This document shows positions 60,781 to 64,000 of a DNA stretch of 64,000 bases, one piece after another. Source of the DNA: Micromonospora craniellae (GTDB taxonomy: Bacteria; Actinomycetota; Actinomycetes; Mycobacteriales; Micromonosporaceae); assembly GCF_014764405.1 (NCBI RefSeq), contig NZ_CP061725.1, positions 124,001 through 188,000 of the forward strand. The letters run 5' to 3'. The translations under genes and the position numbers were made by a program. The notes below the pieces were generated by a model. It saw only the letters and a program-made list of their open reading frames with translations, searched no databases and was not told where the DNA came from. Positions within the stretch are counted from its first letter, which is position 1. Each line of letters begins with the position of its first letter.

Positions 60781-60803
60781 TGTTCAGTCGGTACCGCACT
60801 CGT

Positions 60804-61097
60804 CTATCGGTTTGCCATGGTCAGAGCGCGCAGTTCATCCAAATACGAGACGACCTCACTCTTATCTGGACAGTGGCTGGCCAACGTATCCGCCAACTCA
60901 CGCGAGCACATCAAGAGAGACGGCAGCGACTTCCGGTCGCCTTCGAGGGCTCGGCGTCCATGGGACAACGCTGCTTCGATATCTCCATCCCGAGCCGCTG
61001 TGACACCCAATGTCACCCAGGCTTCCGCAATCCGCATGGGCTTGCGAGGGATTCCGTGCGGGTCGGTCGAGGAGTTGATGACCTCTTGGGCGTACAT
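60804..61097 (-). pseudogene. TPR-type regulatory protein, C-terminal fragment
   Basis: Encodes YAQEVINSSTDPHGIPRKPM, RIAEAWVTLGVTAARDGDIE and AALSHGRRALEGDRKSLPSL to the stop at 60804. This is the C-terminal tetratricopeptide region of XRE-type actinomycete regulators. It rejoins, in frame, the 63438-64000 fragment once the ISAs1 element and one copy of the 10-bp duplication ATGTACGCCC are removed. Ends 24 bases from the truncated CRISPR repeat. Confidence 0.82.
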
Positions 61098-61133
61098 CAG
61101 GGCGTTCGCAAGGTCGAGGTATGTCCGTTCTAG

Positions 61134-62112
61134 ACGAGTAGTTCCGAAGTCAGGGGTCGATGTCTGGGCATGAAGAGAGGGCATCCAAGATCATGGTGTG
61201 ACGCAAGACCTGGATACCCTCTTGACCGCACTGTACGTGAAGATCGACGACAGCATCCGCACCCCCCGGTGGCGGGGACGGCCGCCGCTACTGACCGACT
61301 CCGAACTGGTATGCCTCGCGGTGGCGCAGGTCCTGCTCGGTGCCCGCTCTGAGGCGCACTGGATCCGCTACGCCCGTATCCACCTGCGCCCCTGGTTTCC
61401 CTACCTGCCGCAGCGGCCGGGCTACAACAAACGGCTCCGCGCTGCCCTGCCGCTGATCAAAAAGGTCATCCGGGACCTGGCCCGCGACAGTGACTTCTGG
61501 TTCGACCACCACTGGATCGTCGACTCCACCCCCATCCCGTGCGGCATGTCCCGCCCCACCGCCCAGCGCTCAGACCTCGCCGGCTGGGCCGGATACGGCT
61601 ACTGCGCCTCCCATTCCCGCTTCTTCTGGGGACTCCGGCTCTACCTGGTCTGCACCCCGACCGGGATGCCGATCCTGTGGGCCCTCGCGAACCCGAAGAT
61701 CGGCGAGCGAGAGGTCCTCGCCGCGATGCTGGACGTCGAGGCCGGCGTGGTGGCAGAGCACGACAGGATCCTGCTGATCAGCGACAAGGGATTCGCCTCC
61801 AAGCCATTCGAGCGGCAGTTGGCCGAGCAGGGCATCGAACTGCTGCGCCCGTCCCGCAAGAAGGAGAAGGCCCGCTACGGCGAGCCGATGCTCAAGAAGG
61901 TCCGCCAGTTGATCGAGTCGGTCAACGACACCCTCAAAGGCCAGCTTGACCTGGAACAACACGGCGGACGAACCTTCGACGGTGTGGCCGTCCGGGTCGC
62001 CCAACGCCTCCTCGCCATGACCGCGGCGATCTGGCACAACAACAAGACCGGCGCACCCGTCACCCGGTCACTGATCGCCTACGACCACTGACCGCAATTC
62101 GGAACAACTCGT
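61134..62112 (+). mobile_element. IS982-family insertion sequence inside ISAs1
   Basis: Ends ACGAGTAGTTCCGAA (61134) and ACGAGTTGTTCCGAA (inverted, ending 62112) are flanked by CTAG on both sides (61130-61133, 62113-62116), probably a 4-bp duplication. It is inserted exactly at the stop codon of the ISAs1 transposase, which the duplication preserves. Confidence 0.88.
61198..62091 (+). CDS. IS982-family transposase
   Basis: A 297-residue transposase with GRPPLLTDSELVCLAVAQVL, YLPQRPGYNKRLRAALPLIK, first Asp in HHWIVDSTPIPCGMSRPT, GYGYCASHSRFFWGLRLYLV, second Asp in LLISDKGFASKPFER, and Glu in QLIESVNDTLKGQLDLEQHG. GTG 61198. Full length and undamaged. Confidence 0.93.
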   Translation: MTQDLDTLLTALYVKIDDSIRTPRWRGRPPLLTDSELVCLAVAQVLLGARSEAHWIRYARIHLRPWFPYLPQRPGYNKRLRAALPLIKKVIRDLARDSDFWFDHHWIVDSTPIPCGMSRPTAQRSDLAGWAGYGYCASHSRFFWGLRLYLVCTPTGMPILWALANPKIGEREVLAAMLDVEAGVVAEHDRILLISDKGFASKPFERQLAEQGIELLRPSRKKEKARYGEPMLKKVRQLIESVNDTLKGQLDLEQHGGRTFDGVAVRVAQRLLAMTAAIWHNNKTGAPVTRSLIAYDH

Positions 62113-63297
62113 CTAGGTGAGTCCGAGTATTTGTAGGGATCGGTATGGATCTCGGCTGTTTCGGCGCAGGGTTGCTGCGATCGAGGTGGCGCCGTTGAGG
62201 CGGAGGAGGCTGATCGCGGTGTTGCGAAGGGTGGCCAGGGCGCGAGGCGCGTTGCCTGTGCGTAGCCGGCTGGCGTCCTCGCGGTAGGTGGTGTCGCGAA
62301 TATGGTGAAGGACCTCGATGGCCCAGTGTCCGCGTAGCCAGTCGGCCAGGTCAGCGGGACCGGCCGCGGCTGCGGTCAGGCTGGTGATCGCGTACACGGT
62401 GACGGTGGACCAACGTCCGGTGGCCGGGTTGTGTCGGCGGCGCCGGATACGCAGGGCCTGGGCCGCGTGTGGGAAGTCCAGCGCGAGCGGCCCCAGACAG
62501 GTGACCGCCTGCAACTCCCGGATGTCGTAGCGGCCGTGCCCGCGCTCACGGGTGGCGTCCAGGGCGGGGATCTTCCCCCAGGGCAGGGCCTTGACCTGTC
62601 GGTAGAGCCGTGGCTGATTGCGCTTGACGACGAAGACGTATCCGGCGTGTTTGTCCTCGACCAGCCAGCGGGCATGCTCGCGCTGGGTGTGCAGCGCGTC
62701 CGCCGTGATGACCGCCCCGGCCAGGTCCAGACCGTCGAGCAACGGCTGGAACCGGCTGATCTCATTCGTCTTCCCATTAACGTCGATCTGCGCCAGGACG
62801 ATCTGCTCGGCCTGGTCCAACGCGGCCAGCAGGTGCGCCTGAGACCCGGCCGGGCCGCTGCCACGCAGCGTCTTGCCGTCAACGGCGATCACCCGCCGAC
62901 CCCGCCCGGTCACACCGGCCCGGCCGAGCAGCCAGCGACACACCGCGGCATCCAACGCGTCGGCGTCGATGCCGGCCAGCACCCGGCCCAGCGTGCCGTC
63001 ATCAGGCACCCGCCGGGCCCCGGTCAAGGCGTCGCGGGCCGCGCCGAGACGGTCCCACACCGCGTCCGGCAGATCCGCAGCCCACTCGACGATCTCCACG
63101 ACCCGGCTGGATCCCGAGAGCACCGCCGCGATCGCCATCGCGAGCAGCCCCGGCAGCGCATAGATCCGACCCCGGGCATCACGCGGGTCCGGCACCTCGG
63201 CAAGGACCTGCAGCAACCCCGGCGTGTCCCGCTCCGACAACGGCGACACGCCACCCAGGCGTGCGGACAACCCGCCGATCAACAATGATGCTTCCAC
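62113..63297 (-). CDS. ISAs1-family transposase
   Basis: A 394-residue transposase. N-terminal DDE_Tnp_1-associated domain (LLQVLAEVPDPRDARGRIYA, LPGLLAMAIAAVLSGSSRVV), first Asp in RVIAVDGKTLRGSG, second in GAVITADALHTQREHA, Glu in HWAIEVLHHIRDTTYREDAS. Complete; the stop TAG is part of the CTAG target of the nested IS982, so the protein is unaffected. Confidence 0.93.
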   Translation of the reverse strand: MEASLLIGGLSARLGGVSPLSERDTPGLLQVLAEVPDPRDARGRIYALPGLLAMAIAAVLSGSSRVVEIVEWAADLPDAVWDRLGAARDALTGARRVPDDGTLGRVLAGIDADALDAAVCRWLLGRAGVTGRGRRVIAVDGKTLRGSGPAGSQAHLLAALDQAEQIVLAQIDVNGKTNEISRFQPLLDGLDLAGAVITADALHTQREHARWLVEDKHAGYVFVVKRNQPRLYRQVKALPWGKIPALDATRERGHGRYDIRELQAVTCLGPLALDFPHAAQALRIRRRRHNPATGRWSTVTVYAITSLTAAAAGPADLADWLRGHWAIEVLHHIRDTTYREDASRLRTGNAPRALATLRNTAISLLRLNGATSIAATLRRNSRDPYRSLQILGLT

Positions 63298-63437
63298 GAG
63301 CGCGGTCTTCCTCGATCATCCAGTCTAGACACCTGAATGATCACCAGAAGGCCGCGCTCTCTCACGTACCCGCCGGAACCGGCGTGACTACCCCACAATC
63401 GGCAATCCGGTCATCTCACTACCTTGCGAACGCCCTG

Positions 63438-64000
63438 GGGCGTACATACTGGCCAGGCGATCTTCACCGACGATGCGGTAGCAGTCCATCGCGTAGAAGT
63501 CGAACTTCGCTGGGTCGACCATGAAGTGATGGTCGACGTCCGCCGGGTACGGGAAGGACTCCAGAAGGCGGCGACCCTGATCAAGGGCGGTCTCGACCTG
63601 TCGTCTGTCACCCAGACGCGCCCAGGCTTTGGCACGCTGTGCCGCGAGTTGGACTGCGGCGGCATCGCTCGTTGCGATCTCCTCGCCCGCCTCGGCAGCA
63701 GCGATCGCACCTCGATAGTCACCCTGCGTCAGGGCGAACCACGCTCGCATCTCGTGCGCCCACGCCGAAACAGCGGTGTTGCCGGCCTCTTCACCGAGCG
63801 AGAGCGCCGCTCGCCGGGTGCCCTCTGCGGTTCTACGGTCGCCCATGTCGTACTCAAGGCAGCCGACCAGGAGAGCGACCCATCCGGCAAGGGTCAGGAC
63901 CTCCCGGTGCTGAGAGAGCGTGAGTCGGCGGTCCATCATGGACGTGATGCGCCGCAGCCATGCCTGGCCCTCGGCGTGGAGCTGCTCCGAGGGTATGTAC
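63438..64000 (-). pseudogene. TPR-type regulatory protein, upstream fragment (5' end outside window)
   Basis: Encodes LTLSQHREVLTLAGWVALLV, GNTAVSAWAHEMRAWFALTQ, GDYRGAIAAAEAGEEIATSD and KFDFYAMDCYRIVGEDRLAS, the helical repeat domain of actinomycete XRE-TPR regulators. The frame continues past the window edge, where the HTH would lie, and ends in IS sequence at 63388. Interrupted by ISAs1 at MYA. Confidence 0.82.

Larger units (their letters stand above)
61098..63437 (-). mobile_element. ISAs1-family insertion sequence carrying a nested IS982
   Basis: Ends are CAGGGCGTTCGCAAGGT (61098) and the same 17 bp inverted at 63437, flanked by a perfect 10-bp duplication (ATGTACGCCC on the minus strand; 61088-61097 and 63438-63447). 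Without the IS982 insert the element is about 1.36 kb, normal for ISAs1. It interrupts the TPR-type regulatory gene. Confidence 0.93.

Noticed and set aside
59949..60799. Minus-strand frames with the same HPRVRGEQ-type repeats over array 2
   Set aside because: Same artefact, read on the opposite strand of the second array.

Overview
The window is high-GC DNA with actinomycete hallmarks: GTG starts, leaderless promoters, a RamB/PrpR-type methylcitrate regulator, cobalamin riboswitches in front of metE, and type I-E CRISPR repeats of the Streptomyces/Micromonospora kind. I would place it in a filamentous actinobacterium, plausibly Micromonosporaceae, but nothing in the window fixes the genus. 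No rRNA or tRNA gene was seen.

1-6.0 kb: the 3'-incomplete end of a lipoprotein solute-binding gene faces a divergent set of two cupin genes and a methylmalonate-semialdehyde dehydrogenase. The wrecked remains of a glycoside hydrolase follow. 6.0-16.7 kb: a single minus-strand operon (prpD-prpB-prpC-mmsA-acyl-CoA dehydrogenase-HIBCH-mmsB-echA) joins valine breakdown to the methylcitrate cycle. Isobutyryl-CoA becomes propionyl-CoA, then pyruvate and succinate. It is divergent from prpR across a perfect inverted repeat. 16.7-22.0 kb: a TetR regulator is divergent from a four-gene operon (enoyl-CoA hydratase, acyl-CoA ligase, amidohydrolase, GNAT acetyltransferase). 22.0-28.2 kb: two cobalamin riboswitches. 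One (plus strand) precedes a chain of tiny, 4-bp-overlapping ORFs that ends in a MerR regulator with a B12-binding-like C-terminus. The other (minus strand) precedes metE-glyA.

28.4-42.5 kb: a dense, nested insertion cluster made of two near-identical IS4-family copies in opposite orientation, IS5-type elements, an IS630 remnant, IS3, two IS66-family elements, IS256 and a group II intron. The intron's reverse transcriptase is cut into three pieces. Target duplications can be read for several of these, so the order of events is partly recoverable. An HxlR regulator gene is split in two by one IS4 copy.

42.7-60.8 kb: a defence island. It holds an HNH endonuclease gene, a 31-repeat CRISPR array, a type I-E cas operon, an N6-adenine methylase-like gene with a foreign WD40-like N-terminus, an ArsR/SRPBCC pair, and a second 13-repeat array whose leader matches the first. 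The cas operon looks chimeric. It carries two divergent cas6e genes and two cas5 genes (the second lacking its N-terminus), and the Cas3 C-terminal domain is a separate overlapping gene. 60.8-64 kb: a tetratricopeptide-type regulatory gene is interrupted by an ISAs1 element that itself carries an IS982 element.

The most interesting items are the hybrid cas operon with its repeat-like sequence upstream of cas3, and the B12-riboswitch operon of uncharacterised small proteins.
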